DNA of 64,000 nt, from the NCBI GenBank assembly GCA_039111635.1, contig JBCAQO010000019.1:1-64000 (forward strand), read 5' to 3'. Shown piece by piece: positions 44,301 through 55,119 of the stretch. The translations under genes were made by a program, and so were the position numbers. Numbering within the stretch: the stretch's first letter is position 1; each line of letters starts with the position of its first letter. Under the pieces are notes generated by a model, which saw only the letters and a program-made list of their open reading frames with translations, was not told the DNA's origin and did not search any database. Source of the DNA: Heterobasidion occidentale. Lineage: Eukaryota; Basidiomycota; Agaricomycetes; Russulales; Bondarzewiaceae.

Positions 44301-45637
44301 ATCGAGAGGGAGAGTAGAAGCGGCACCAGCAGACTGCAAAACAACGGTGGAGGTGGTCCCTTGGAGATAGCGTTGTTGGAACCATCAGGAACGATCGCCA
44401 TAAACCACACTGCACCGTCCCGGGAGAAATGCATCGAAGATCCTTCTATTAGCACAGAAAAGTGCTTGTGCTGAGTCAAATACAGCACAGACAGGAGATT
44501 ACAGCCAAGATCAGGGACGTGTAGGACGTTTGAGAACTCCACAGACTGCGCCCTTTTACCTCCAACAACCGGATTGAACACCACAGTCCCAACACCAGCA
44601 GAATAGATGACAGACGAGTCTGCAAGACGAATGGGACGACGAAGGGACGATAGTGCGAAGCCAGTGGCGATGGGGTCATATGAGAGGTCGCACCTGTGTC
44701 CGCGTTCCAATCGAGGTCAGTGACGAGTGAGGATGCGTGGACGAAGGGGATGGAGCAGGGGAACGAAAACTTGCATTGCCTGCAAACTGCATGGGACCAG
44801 AGACTTCAGGGGCCTGAACCGAGTGGGCCTGGTGTGGCTTGGACTTCTTCAGCTCCTCATTGATCCTCTTGAAGCACCTGTCATCAGTGTGGCCAGTGGC
44901 ACCGCAGAAGTCGCACTTGTACTGCTTCCTAGGTGGCCTGGAACGTCTGTAGGAGGTGGAGGAAGAGGAGGGGGATGAAGGAAAGGATGCCACAAGGGCC
45001 TGTGCAGAGTCTGTGGCATCAGAACGACGCGCACGGTTCAAATCCTCGCGCCTGAACGCGTCCTCGAGCTTGGAACGAGACAAGACGTCCATGAGACTGA
45101 GGGAGGAGCGGAAGGTGTCAAACTCGGAGGGGAGAGACCACAAGAGCGCCATGCAAGTCAGCTCCTCGTCCTGCTTCTTGAGATCGAAGCCAGAGTCGCG
45201 GAGGTTCCTTAGGACGCGCATAGACTCGTCCACACGATGAATGAGGGACTGGAGGGACTCATCGTTGCGCTTCTTGATCGAAAAGAGGTCCTCCATCGCG
45301 TTGAAACGCGATCCAGCAGACTTCTTGTTGAACTGCTCCTCCAATGTGGTCCAAATAGCGATGGGGTCGTCCTCAATGCCATCCAAACGCCTCTGAACTG
45401 CTCCTCAACCGAAAGTAAGAGCGCACCAGCAGCCTTCTGAGCGTTCCTCTTCCACTCTGCCACCTCCTTTGCCTCAGCAGGCTTCTCCTTCGAGCCAACA
45501 GGGGCTGTCTCATCACCAGAGACCAAAAGCCACAGGCCTTTGAGACGAAGCCAGGCCTTGATCTCCTTGGACCAGGAAGGATAGTTGCGATTATTGAGAG
45601 GGGAGACGGAAGGGAGAGCAAATGAGGGGTCAGACAT
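41343..45637 (-). pseudogene. Gag-pol of copia element A, several small deletions
   Basis: Starts MSDPSFALPSVSPL at 45637. Gag contains the zinc knuckle CDFCGATGHTDDRC (near 44915-44870). Then follow the protease region, GAG-pre-integrase WHRRLCHHHHAGVQKM, integrase with DDKGGEYMSNAWDSF and RNRPQQNGVAERANRTIM, a Pro-rich linker, RT with VFVDDCTFAS (near 42320) and RNase H, ending with LMGLEDLPH at 41343. Compared with the copy at 50046-55651 the frame is broken by 1-2-base deletions near 45388, 44735, 44665, 44655, 44630, 44372, 43660 (two) and 42508. Most are contractions of short homopolymers, so sequencing error must be considered before calling the gene dead. Confidence 0.85.
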
Positions 45638-45815
45638 GGTGTGGCACGAGTGGCACGAGCAGGGAAAGGTGTTGGAAGCGATGTGGGATGATAGGAAAGG
45701 CAGGAAAGCAATGGGGAAGATGTGGCAGCAAAGAGGTGTGGCCAGAAAGTGGCACAGCAGATGGGAGACCAGAAAGTGTCGATAAAACGATGTAGAGCAA
45801 AGTCGCTAGAGCGCA

Positions 45816-45827
45816 GGGCCCATAACC
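45816..45827 (-). promoter_or_regulatory. Primer-binding site of copia element A (half initiator tRNA)
   Basis: The minus strand reads GGTTATGGGCCC directly after the 5' LTR end CAACA. It is the exact complement of GGGCCCATAACC, the anticodon stem-loop of initiator tRNA-Met. This points to priming by a cleaved half tRNA, as in Drosophila copia, not by the tRNA 3' end. Confidence 0.75.
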
Positions 45828-46357
45828 TGTTGAGCGCAGTGAGAATGAAGCGACTGGCACAGAGAGAGTGCCAAAAAGAAGCTCTATAACGACAGGACTG
45901 TGGTCCAGAGGGTAAGAGTCTAAAGTAGATACAACGAACAGAAGGGAGCGCACCTGTGGTCCAGAGGGTAAGAGTCTGAAGAAAGAATCGCCCTCGGACC
46001 ACAGGTATTTAAGCTACAGAGAACAATAAGAAACGAAATAGGAAGGTATGACATCAACGGGTCATTACAGGTGGTCCACCTTACAAAGCGGTCAAAAGCT
46101 CCACCTGGAGGTCGGTCCGGAGTGTCAATGACATCACACAGGACCGCCTCAGGCGGCTAACCCGGTGAAACAACTGAAACAAAGTGAGACAAGGTGAAAC
46201 AAAGTGAGACAGTCCAAAAGGAGAAAGAAAGCAATATACCCGCTCTGGGAGTGGCTGTAGTGCCGCTCCCAGCTGCAGAGGCGAGTAATCAATGAGTCCC
46301 AAAGGTGGCACGCATGTGGCACCCATGCCACATCAACCAGAACGGCCACAAGCAACA
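45828..46357 (-). repeat. 5' LTR of copia element A
   Basis: 530 bp, subtype ACGGGTC / GCGGTCAAAAGCTCC, unlike its 3' partner. In the sense direction a TTAAATA box is followed by two copies of a 24-bp unit about 56 bp apart. Confidence 0.9.
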
Positions 46358-46362
46358 AGTAG

Positions 46363-47058
46363 ATCGCCTTGAATCCCATGCGCTCCAGTACTGCCTTGAG
46401 CTTCCTGTACCACAGCCGACTCGCCTGCTTCAGCCCATACAAGCCCTTCATCAAGCGACAGACCATCTCAGGACCTCCCTGCTCAAATCCTTCAGGCTGC
46501 TCCATGTATACCACAGTGTCCAGATCGCCATTGATAAACGCATGGGAGATGTCCACAGAGCGCAGGTGAAAGTCCTCGAGGGCAGAGAGAGCAAGGATAG
46601 CACGTATGGCTGCAAACTTGGGTGTGGGGGCAAATGTCTCAAAATAATCAAACCCAGGGCGCTGACTGAAGCCCTTGGCGACAAGACGAGCGTTGTAGCG
46701 TTCGACAGAGCCATCCGTGTTGTGCTTCACCTTGAAAACCCAACGAGAACCGATCGCCTTGCATCCCTCAGGCAGTGGAACAATGTCCCAGGTGCGATTC
46801 CGAGCATGCGCCTCCATCTCTTCCTCTGCCGCCTTCTGCCACTCATCTCCATCAGGGCGCCTCATTGCCTGATGATACGTCGACGGCTCAGTCTTTTCAG
46901 CACGAGAGGTGAACAGGGCACGCTCGACTTCAGCCAGAAATGCGTCCTCAACAATGGGTTCCATCTCTGCATCTCCAGAAGCATCAGGGGCGTCCTCAGC
47001 GGAGTCTGAATGAGCATCATCGTCTGCAGGCAGCGTCCTAATCTTCCACCATTCGCCA
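46363..47058 (-). pseudogene. Copia-1 element B, N-terminal RT part
   Basis: The minus strand encodes EWWKIRTLPADDDAHSDSAE, the RT start WDIVPLPEGCKAIGSRWVFK, FDYFETFAPTPKFAAIRAIL and FINGDLDTVVYMEQPEGFEQ. It is the other side of element B, interrupted at 46357/46358 by element A and cut at 47058 by the LTR of element C. The integrase and gag of B are not in the window. Confidence 0.85.
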
Positions 47059-47589
47059 TGTTGTTTGTGGCCGTTCTGGTTGATGTGGCATGGGTGCCAC
47101 ATGCGTGCCACCTTTGGGACTCATTGATTACTCGCCTCTGCAGCTGGGAGCGGCACTACAGCCACTCCCAGAGCGGGTATATTGTTTTCTTTCCCCTTTT
47201 GGACTGTCTCACTTTGTTTCCACCTTGTCTCACTTTGTTTCAGTTGTTTCACCGGGTTAGCCGGCTGAGGCGGTCCTGTGTGATGTCATTGACACTCCGG
47301 ACCGACCTCCAGGTGGAGCCTTTGACCGCTTTGTAAGGTGGACCACCTCTAATGACCCGTTGATGTCATACCTTCCTTTTTCGTTTCTTATTGTTCTCTG
47401 TAGCTTAAATACCCGTGGTCCGAGGGCGATTCTTTCTTCAGACTCTTACCCTCTGGACCACAGGTGCGCTCCCTTCTGTTCTTTGTATCTACTTCAGACT
47501 CTTACCCTCTGGAGCACAGTCCTGTCGTTATAGAGCTTCTTTTTGGCACTCTCTCTGTGCCAGTCGCTTCATTCTCACTGCGCTCAACA
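47059..47589 (+). repeat. 5' LTR of copia element C
   Basis: 531 bp. The promoter-side unit AGACTCTTACCCTCTGG... occurs at 47440-47463 and again, with one mismatch, at 47496-47519. The LTR also contains the palindrome GTGGCATGGGTGCCAC near its start. It is followed directly by GGTTATGGGCCC. Confidence 0.9.
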
Positions 47590-47601
47590 GGTTATGGGCC
47601 C
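47590..47601 (+). promoter_or_regulatory. Primer-binding site of copia element C (half initiator tRNA)
   Basis: GGTTATGGGCCC abuts the LTR end CAACA with no spacer; same site as in elements A and E. Confidence 0.75.
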
Positions 47602-47782
47602 TGCGCTCTAGCGACTTTGCTCTACATTGTTTTATCGACACTTTCTGGTCTCCCATCTGCTGTGCCACTCCTTTCTGGCCACACCCCATTGCTGCCACAT
47701 CTTCCCCATTGCTTTCCTGCCTTTCCTATCATCCCACATCGCTTCCAACACCTTTCCCTGCTTGTGCCACTCGTGCCACACC

Positions 47783-50045
47783 ATGTCTGACCCCTCATTC
47801 GCTCTCCCTTCCGTCTCCCCTCTCAATAATCGCAACTATCCTTCCTGGTCCAAGGAGATCAAGGCCTGGCTTCGTCTCAAAGGCCTGTGGCTTTTGGTCT
47901 CTGGTGATGAGACAGCCCCTGTTGGCTCGAAGGAGAAGCCTGCTGAGGCAAGGAGGTGGCAGAGTGGAAGAGGAATGCTCAGAAGGCTGCTGGTGCGCTC
48001 TTACTTTCGGTTGAGGAGCAGTTCAGAGGCGTTTTGGACGGCAACGATGAGTCCCTCCAGTCCCTCATCCATCGTGTGGACGAGTCTATGCGCGTCCTGA
48101 GGAACCTCCGCAACTCTGGCTTCGATCTCAAGAAGCAGGACGAGGAGCTGACTTGCATGGCGCTCTTGTGGTCTCTCCCCTCCGAGTTTGACACCTTCCG
48201 CTCCTCCCTCAGTCTCATGGACGTCTTGTCTCGCTCCAAGCTCGAGGACGCGTTCAGGCGTGAGGATTTGAACCGTGCGCGTCGTTCTGATGCCACTGAC
48301 TCTGCACAGGCCCTTGTGGCATCCTCTCCTTCATCCCCCTCCTCTTCCTCCACCTCCTACAGACGTTCTAGGCCACCTAGGAAGCAGTACAAGTGCGATT
48401 TCTGCGGTGCCACTGGCCACACTGATGACAGGTGCTTCAAGAGGATCAATGAGGAGCTGAAGAAGTCCAAGCCACACCAGGCCCACTCGGTTCAGGCCCC
48501 TGAAGCCTCTGGTCCCATGCAGTTTGCAGGCAATGCAAGTTTTCGTTCCCCTGCTCCATCCCCTTCGTCCACAGCCCCCTCACTCGTCACTGACCTCGAT
48601 TGGAACGCGGACACAGGTGCGACCTCTCATATGACACCCCATCGCCACTGGATTCGAAACTATCGTCCCTTCGTCGTTCCCATTCGCCTCGCAGACTCGT
48701 CTGTCATCTATTCTGCTGGTGTTGGGACTGTGGTGTTTAATCCGGTCGTTGGAGGTAAAAGGGCGCAGTCTGTGGAGTTCTCAAACGTCCTGCATGTCCC
48801 TGATCTTGGCTGTAATCTCCTGTCTGTGCTGTATTTGACTCAGCACAAGCACTTCTCTGTGCTAATAGAAGGATCTTCGATGCATTTCTCCCGGGACAGC
48901 GCAGTGTGGTTTATGGCGATCGTTCCTGATGGTTCCAACAACGCCTATCTCCAAGGGACCACCTCCACCATTGTTTTGCAGTCTGCTGGTGCCGCTTCTA
49001 CTCTCCCTCTTGATTTGTCCCTGTGGCATCGTCGTCTCTGCCACCACCACCATGCTGGGGTACAGAAAATGGTGAAGGAACGTCTCGTTACTGGTCTACA
49101 GCTCGATTCGGACGTGCAGCCTGACCCTGTGTGCGAGCCCTGTCTCTCTGGCAAGATGCATGCTCACCCCTTCCCCTCCACTGGCTCTGTCACCTCCAAG
49201 CCGCTTGAACTCGTCCATTCTGATCTCCATGGTCCTCTCCCTGTTGCCACTCACTCTGGAATGCGCTACTGGATCACCTTCATTGATGAGTTCACCAAGC
49301 TCAAGGTGGTCTATGTCCTGCGCTTGAAGAGCGACGCGTTTGAGGCCTTCAAGCGCTACAAGGCCTATGTGGAGAATCTGACTGGACAGCGCATTTTGGG
49401 TTTGCAGGATGACAAGGGAGGAGAGTACATGTCTAATGCCTGGGACTCGTTTTGTTTGGAGCATGGGATCGCTAGGAGGCACACGGTGCGCAATCGGCCA
49501 CAGCAGAACGGCGTGGCAGAGCGTGCCAATCGCACCATCATGGAGGCCCTCACTGCTATGCTCTCTGAATCCCATTTGCCACTTGTGTTCTGGGGCGAGG
49601 CTCTGGCCGCTTATGTGCACGTCTGGAATCGACTCTGGACGTCTACCCGGAAGGGCAAGACGCCATTTGAGATGGTCCATGGAAAGAAACCAGATGTTTC
49701 GCACTTGCGGGTCTGGGGCTGCTTGGCATATGTGCATGTGCAGAGGGACAAAAGGGATGGATTTGGATCGCATATGGAGAAGTGCGTGTTTATTGGGTAC
49801 CCTGACGGCTACAAGGCGTGGAAGTTCTACAATCCTGCAACTCGGAAGGTCATTATTTCGGAAAGGGCAGACTTTGATGAGCGATTCTTTCCTGGGACTC
49901 GCCACTTTGATGCTAACACCCAGTCTGCCACCCCTCCTCCTTCGTCTCTGTTCAGTCTTTGGGATGCAGATGTTGATCCGGTGCCGATTCTGGGGGGGGA
50001 AGTGAATGCTCCTCCTCCTGCTGGTCACCTGGAAGATGCTCCCAT
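47783..50045 (+). pseudogene. Gag, protease and integrase of copia element C, truncated
   Basis: The ATG at 47783 begins MSDPSFALPSVS. A one-base contraction near 47950 shifts the frame; from 47956 a single frame stays open to the junction. Compared with element E, about 40 codons of gag are missing in frame (LDG joined to NDESLQSL, near 48045). Visible are the zinc knuckle CDFCGATGHTDDRC (48394-48435), the protease motif WNADTGATSH (48600-48630), GAG-pre-integrase (WHRRLCHHHHAGVQKM, 49023-49070) and integrase core (HSDLHGPL 49220, DDKGGEY 49409, RNRPQQNGVAERANRTIM 49490-49545). The protein ends artificially in the LTR of element E. Confidence 0.88.
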
Positions 50046-50576
50046 TGTTGAGCGCAGTGACAACGAAGCGACTGGCACAGAGAGAGTGCCAAAAAGAAGC
50101 TCTATAACGACAGGACTGTGGTCCAGAGGGTAAGAGTCTAAAGTAGATACAAAGAACAGAAGGGAGCGCACCTGTGGTCCAGAGGGTAAGAGTCTGAAGT
50201 AAGAATCGCCCTCGGACCACAGGTATTTAAGCTACAGAGAACAATAAGAAACGAAAAAGGAAGGTATGACATCAACGGGTCATTACAGGTGGTCCACCTT
50301 ACAAAGCGGTCAAAAGCTCCACCTGGAGGTCGGTCCGGAGTGTCAGTGACATCACACAGGACCGCCTCAACCGGCTAACCCGGTGAAACAACTGAAACAA
50401 AGTGAGACAAGGTGGAAACAAAATGAGACAGTCCAAAAGGAGAAAGAAAGCAATATACCCGCTCTGGGAGTGGCTCTAGGGCCGCTCCCAGCTGCAGAGG
50501 CGAGTAATCACTGAGTCCTATAGGTGGCACGCATGTGGCACCCATGCCACATCAACCAGAACGGCCACAAACAACA
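50046..50576 (-). repeat. 3' LTR of copia element E
   Basis: 531 bp, subtype ACGGGTC / GCGGTCAAAAGCTCC, as in the 5' LTR of element A and unlike its own 5' LTR. The purine tract GGAGGGTG precedes it on the minus strand. Confidence 0.9.
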
Positions 50577-50619
50577 CACCCTCCTGATTCCACGCCTCTA
50601 GAGCATCCAAAACACCCTC

Positions 50620-53600
50620 CTAATGCGGCAGATCCTCTAGTCCCATCAAGCTGCAGCAAATCTTCACCTTCTCAGGTGGAACAGCCTTCGTCAGGATGTC
50701 CGCAGCGTTCTCCGCAGTAGGAACGTAGGCTGGAGCAATCACACCAGCCTCTACCTGGTCTCTGAGCCAAAAGAAACGAAGATCGAGATGCTTCATGCGC
50801 CCATGGTGCTCTGGATTCTTGCTAACTGCAACAGCCGACTGGTTATCAACGCGGAGAATCGACGGCTCAGACAGGGAGTAGCCAAGTTCAGTGAGCAAAT
50901 TGCGCATCCAGACAATCTCCCGGCCAGCATCAACAGCAGCAATGAACTCAGCCTCTGTGGTCGACTGTGCAACGAGTCCCTGGAGCTTGGAGCTCCAGCT
51001 GATCGCTCCAGAGCCAATGCGCAGCACATATCCACTGGTGGACCGTCCGTTGTCAGGGTTGCCTGCATGATCAGCATCACAGAACGAGGTGAAGAGCTCC
51101 TTGGAGTCAGTGGGGCCATAGACGAGTCGATAATCCAGGGTGCCTCTCAGATAGCGAAACAAATGCTTCACAGCCTTCCAGTGCGCAATCCCAGGATTCG
51201 AGTTAAAACGGCATAGGACAGAGACCGTGTGGGCGATGTCAGGACGAGTGGCGAGTGCAAGGAACAGCAAGGAACCAACAGCAGAGATGTAGGGAACCTT
51301 CTTCATGTACTCCTTGTCCTCAGTCGATGCAGGGGCCATGGAGACAGAGAGATTGGTGCCAGGGACCATGGGGGTCTTCACAGGGGTCGAGTCGGCCTGT
51401 CCGTAACGCTCCAGCATGTCTAGGATGTACTGGCGCTGGGAGAGCATCAGGCGACGATTGGCGCGATCCCTGGCAATCTCTATCCCAAGAAGAGCGGTGG
51501 TGGGTCCCAAATCGCGAAGCTTGAACGACCTAGAGAGCTCAACAACAAGATCATCGAGCAGGGACAGGGAATTCGATGCAAAAGTGCAGTCATCCACAAA
51601 GACTGGCAGAATGACCTTGACCTGATCCTTGGCATAGACATAGATGCTGTTGTCAGAGTAGATCGCCTTGAATCCCATGCGCTCCAGTGCCGCCTTGAGC
51701 TTCTTGTACCACAGCCGACTCGCCTGCTTCAGCCCATACAAGCCCTTCATCAAGCGACAGACCATCTCAGGACCTCCCTGCTCAAATCCCTCAGGCTGCT
51801 CCATATACACCACAGTGTCCAGATCGCCATTGATGAACGCATGGGAGATGTCCACAGAGCGCAGGTGAAAGTCCTCGAGGGCAGAGAGAGCAAGGATAGC
51901 ACGAATGGCTGCAAACTTGGCTGTGGGGGCGAATGTCTCGAAATAATCAAACCCAGGGCGCTGACTGAAGCCCTTGGCGACGAGACGAGCCTTGTAGCGT
52001 TCGACAGAGCCATCCGTGTTGTGCTTCACCTTGAAAACCCAACGAGAACCAATCGCCTTGCAGCCCTCAGGGAGTGGAACAATGTCCCAGGTGCGATTCC
52101 GAGCATGCGCCTCCATCTCTTCCTCTGCCGCCTTCTGCCACTCATCTGCATCAGGGCGCTTCATTGCCTGACGATACGTCGACGGCTCAGCCTTTTCAGC
52201 ACCAGAGGTGAACAGGGCACGCTCGACTTCAGCCAGGAATGCGTCCTCAACAATGGGTTCCATGTCTGCATCTCCAGAAGCATCAGGGGCGTCCTGAGCG
52301 GAGTCCGAATGAGCATCATCATCTCCAGGCAGCGTCCTCAGCTTCCACCATTCACCAGGAGCGCGACGAGTGCGAGTAGAGCGTCGAGTGACAGATGGAC
52401 CTGGTTCAGGGGTGGCAGAGCAATTCCTAGAGCGTGTTCTGAGAGCAGGGGGTGGCGCTGGAATGACAGGAGGGGGAGCATCAGGAGGGACAACAACAGG
52501 AGCAAGAGGTGGAGGAGGTGCTGGGTCTGCCACAGGATGATCCTGATCAATGGGAGCGTCTTCCAGGTGACCAGCAGGAGGAGGAGCATCTGCTTCCCCC
52601 CCCAGAATCGGCACCGGATCAACATCTGCATCCCAAAGACTAAACAGAGACGAAGGAGGAGGGGTGGCAGACTGGGTGTTAGCATCAAAGTGGCGAGTCC
52701 CAGGAAAGAATCGCTCATCAAAGTCTGCCCTTTCCGAAATAACGACCTTCCGAGTCGCAGGATTGTAGAACTTCCACGCCTTGTAGCCGTCGGGGTACCC
52801 AATAAACACACACTTCTCCATATGCGATCCAAATCCATCCCTTTTGTCCCTCTGCACATGCACATAAGCCAAGCAGCCCCAGACGCGCAAGTGCGAAACA
52901 TCCGGTTTCTTTCCATGGATCATCTCAAATGGCGTTTTGCCCCTCAGGGTAGCCGTCCAGAGTCGATTCCAGACGTGGACATAAGCGGCCAGAGCCTCGC
53001 CCCAGAAAACAAGTGGCAAATGGGATTCAGAGAGCATAGCAGTGAGGGCCTCCATGATGGTGCGATTGGCCCGCTCTGCCACGCCGTTCTGTTGTGGCCG
53101 ATTGCGCGCCGTGTGCCTCCTAGCAATCCCATGCTCCAAACAAAACGAGTCCCAGGCATTAGACATGTACTCTCCTCCCTTGTCCTCCTGCAAAGCCAAA
53201 ATGCGCTGTCCAGTCAGATTCTCCACATAGGCCTTGTAGCGCTTGAAAGCCTCAAACGCGTCGCTCTTCAAGCGCAGAACATAGACCACTTTGAGCTTGG
53301 TGAACTCATCAATGAAGGTGATCCAGTAGCGCATTCCAGAGTGAGTGGCAACAGGAGAGGACCATGGAGATCAGAATGGACGAGTTCAAGCGGCTTGGAG
53401 GTGACAGAGCCAGTGGAGGGGAAGGGGTGAGCATGCATCTTGCCAGAGAGACATGGCTCGCACACAGGGTCAGGCTGCACGTCCGAATCGAGCTGTAGAC
53501 CAGTAACGAGACGCTCCTTGACCATTTTCTGCACCCCAGCATGGTGGTGGTGACAGAGACGACGATGCCACAGGGACCAATCGAGAGGGAGAGTAGAAGC

Positions 53601-54926
53601 GGAACCACCAGCAGACTGCAAAACAACGGTGGAGGTGGTCCCTTGGAGATAGGCGTTGTTGGAACCATCAGGAACGATCGCCATAAACCACACTGCACCG
53701 TCCCGGGAGAAATGCATCGAAGATCCTTCTATTAGCACAGAAAAGTGCTTGTGCTGAGTCAAATACAGCACAGACAGGAGATTACAGCCAAGATCAGGGA
53801 CGTGTAGGACGTTTGAGAACTCCACAGACTGCGCCCTTTTACCTCCAACAACCGGATTGAACACCACAGTCCCAACACCAGCAGAATAGATGACAGACGA
53901 GTCTGCAAGACGAATGGGAACGACGAAGGGACGATAGTGGCGAAGCCAGTGGCGATGGGGCGTCATATGAGAGGTCGCACCTGTGTCCGCGTTCCAATCG
54001 AGGTCAGTGACGAGTGAGGATGCCGTGGACGAAGGGGATGGAGCAGGGGAACGAAAACTTGCATTGCCTGCAAACTGCATGGGACCAGAGACTTCAGAGG
54101 CCTGAACCGAGTGGGCCTGGTGTGGCTTGGACTTCTTCAGCTCCTCATTGATCCTCTTGAAGCACCTGTCATCAGTGTGGCCAGTAGCACCACAGAAGTC
54201 GCACTTGTACTGCTTCCTAGGGGGCCTGGAACATCTGTAGGAGGTGGAGGAAGAGGAGGGGGATGAAGGAAAGGATGCCACAAGGGCCTGTGCAGAGTCT
54301 GTGGCATCAGAACGACGCGCACGGTTCAAATCCTCGCGCCTGAACGCGTCCTCGAGCTTGGAACGAGACAAGACGTCCATGAGACTGAGGGAGGAGCGGA
54401 AGGTGTCAAACTCGGAGGGGAGAGACCACAAGAGCGCCATGCAAGTCAGCTCCTCGTCCTGCTTCTTGAGATCGAAGCCAGAGTCGCGGAGGTTCCTTAG
54501 GACGCGCATAGACTCGTCCACACGATGAATGAGGGACTGGAGGGACTCATCGTTGCGCTTCTTGATCGAAAAGAGGTCCTCCATCGCGTTGAAACGCGAT
54601 CCAGCAGACTTCTTGTTGAACTGCTCCTCCAATGTGGTCCAAATAGCGATAGGGTCGTCCTCAATGCCATCCAAGACGCCTCTGAACTGCTCCTCAACCG
54701 AAAGTAAGAGCGCACCAGCAGCCTTCTGAGCGTTCCTCTTCCACTCTGCCACCTCCTTTGCCTCAGCAGGCTTCTCCTTCGAGCCAACAGGGGCTGTCTC
54801 ATCACCAGAGACCAGAAGCCACAGGCCTTTGAGACGAAGCCAGGCCTTGATCTCCTTGGACCAGGAAGTATAGTTGCGATTATTGAGAGGGGAGACGGAA
54901 GGGAGAGCAAATGAGGGGTCAGACAT
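50620..54926 (-). CDS. Gag-pol polyprotein of copia element E (one frameshift)
   Basis: ATG at 54926 (MSDPSFALPSVSPL, the same start in three copies), stop at 50620. In order on the minus strand: gag with zinc knuckle CDFCGATGHTDDRC (54203-54162); aspartic protease WNADTGATSH (Asp-Thr-Gly at about 53988); GAG-pre-integrase WHRRLCHHHHAGVQKM (53575-53525) with the CEPC pair; integrase HSDLHGPL, DKGGEYMSNAWDSF (53185-53140), RNRPQQNGVAERANRTIM; a Pro-rich linker; RT from WDIVPLPEGCKAIGSRWVFK with the catalytic VDD (51597-51589); RNase H with SFCDADHAG (51085) and EAEFIAAVDAGREI. Two long frames (54926-53268 and 53334-50620) overlap. The shift lies at about 53354, where this copy has one G fewer than A and C. 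The polyprotein would yield virus-like particle proteins and the enzymes of retrotransposition. Confidence 0.9.
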
Positions 54927-55107
54927 GGTGTGGCACGAGTGGCACGAGCAGGGAAAGGTGTTGGAAGCGATGTGGGATGATAGGAAAGGCAGGAAAGCAA
55001 TGGGGAAGATGTGGCAGCAAAGAGGTGTGGCCAGAAAGGAGTGGCACAGCAGATGGGAGACCAGAAAGTGTCGATAAAACGATGTAGAGCAAAGTCGCTA
55101 GAGCGCA

Positions 55108-55119
55108 GGGCCCATAACC
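55108..55119 (-). promoter_or_regulatory. Primer-binding site of copia element E (half initiator tRNA)
   Basis: Minus strand GGTTATGGGCCC directly after CAACA, identical to elements A and C. Confidence 0.75.

Larger units (their letters stand above)
40769..46357 (-). mobile_element. Full-length Ty1/copia element A, TSD AGTAG
   Basis: 5589 bp, with LTRs at 40769-41299 (3') and 45828-46357 (5'). AGTAG precedes it (40764-40768) and follows it (46358-46362). It is inserted in the RT of copia element B. A primer-binding site lies at 45816-45827 and a purine tract at about 41300-41312. It is GC-rich compared with the old elements around it. Confidence 0.92.
47059..50045 (+). mobile_element. Copia-1 element C, 5' part
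   Basis: Plus-strand element inserted in element B (left flank CGCCA) with a complete 5' LTR (47059-47589), primer-binding site (47590-47601) and gag to integrase. It stops at 50045 in the Pro-rich linker after the integrase, where the LTR of element E begins (left flank CCCAT). RT, RNase H and 3' LTR are absent from the window. Confidence 0.9.

Noticed and set aside
49096..50220. Minus-strand frame of 374 codons opposite copia element C
   Set aside because: Antisense shadow of integrase coding sequence that runs on into an LTR.
39680..50577. Clustered LTR copies as a satellite or CRISPR-like array
   Set aside because: Units are 530-bp LTRs with TG...CA ends in both orientations and with retrotransposon internal sequence between them.
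51841..53430. Long plus-strand frame of 529 codons antisense to copia element E
   Set aside because: It is the mirror of the gag-pol coding strand in a GC-rich gene, Arg/Pro-rich and without a domain; the same mirror frame occurs opposite elements A and C.
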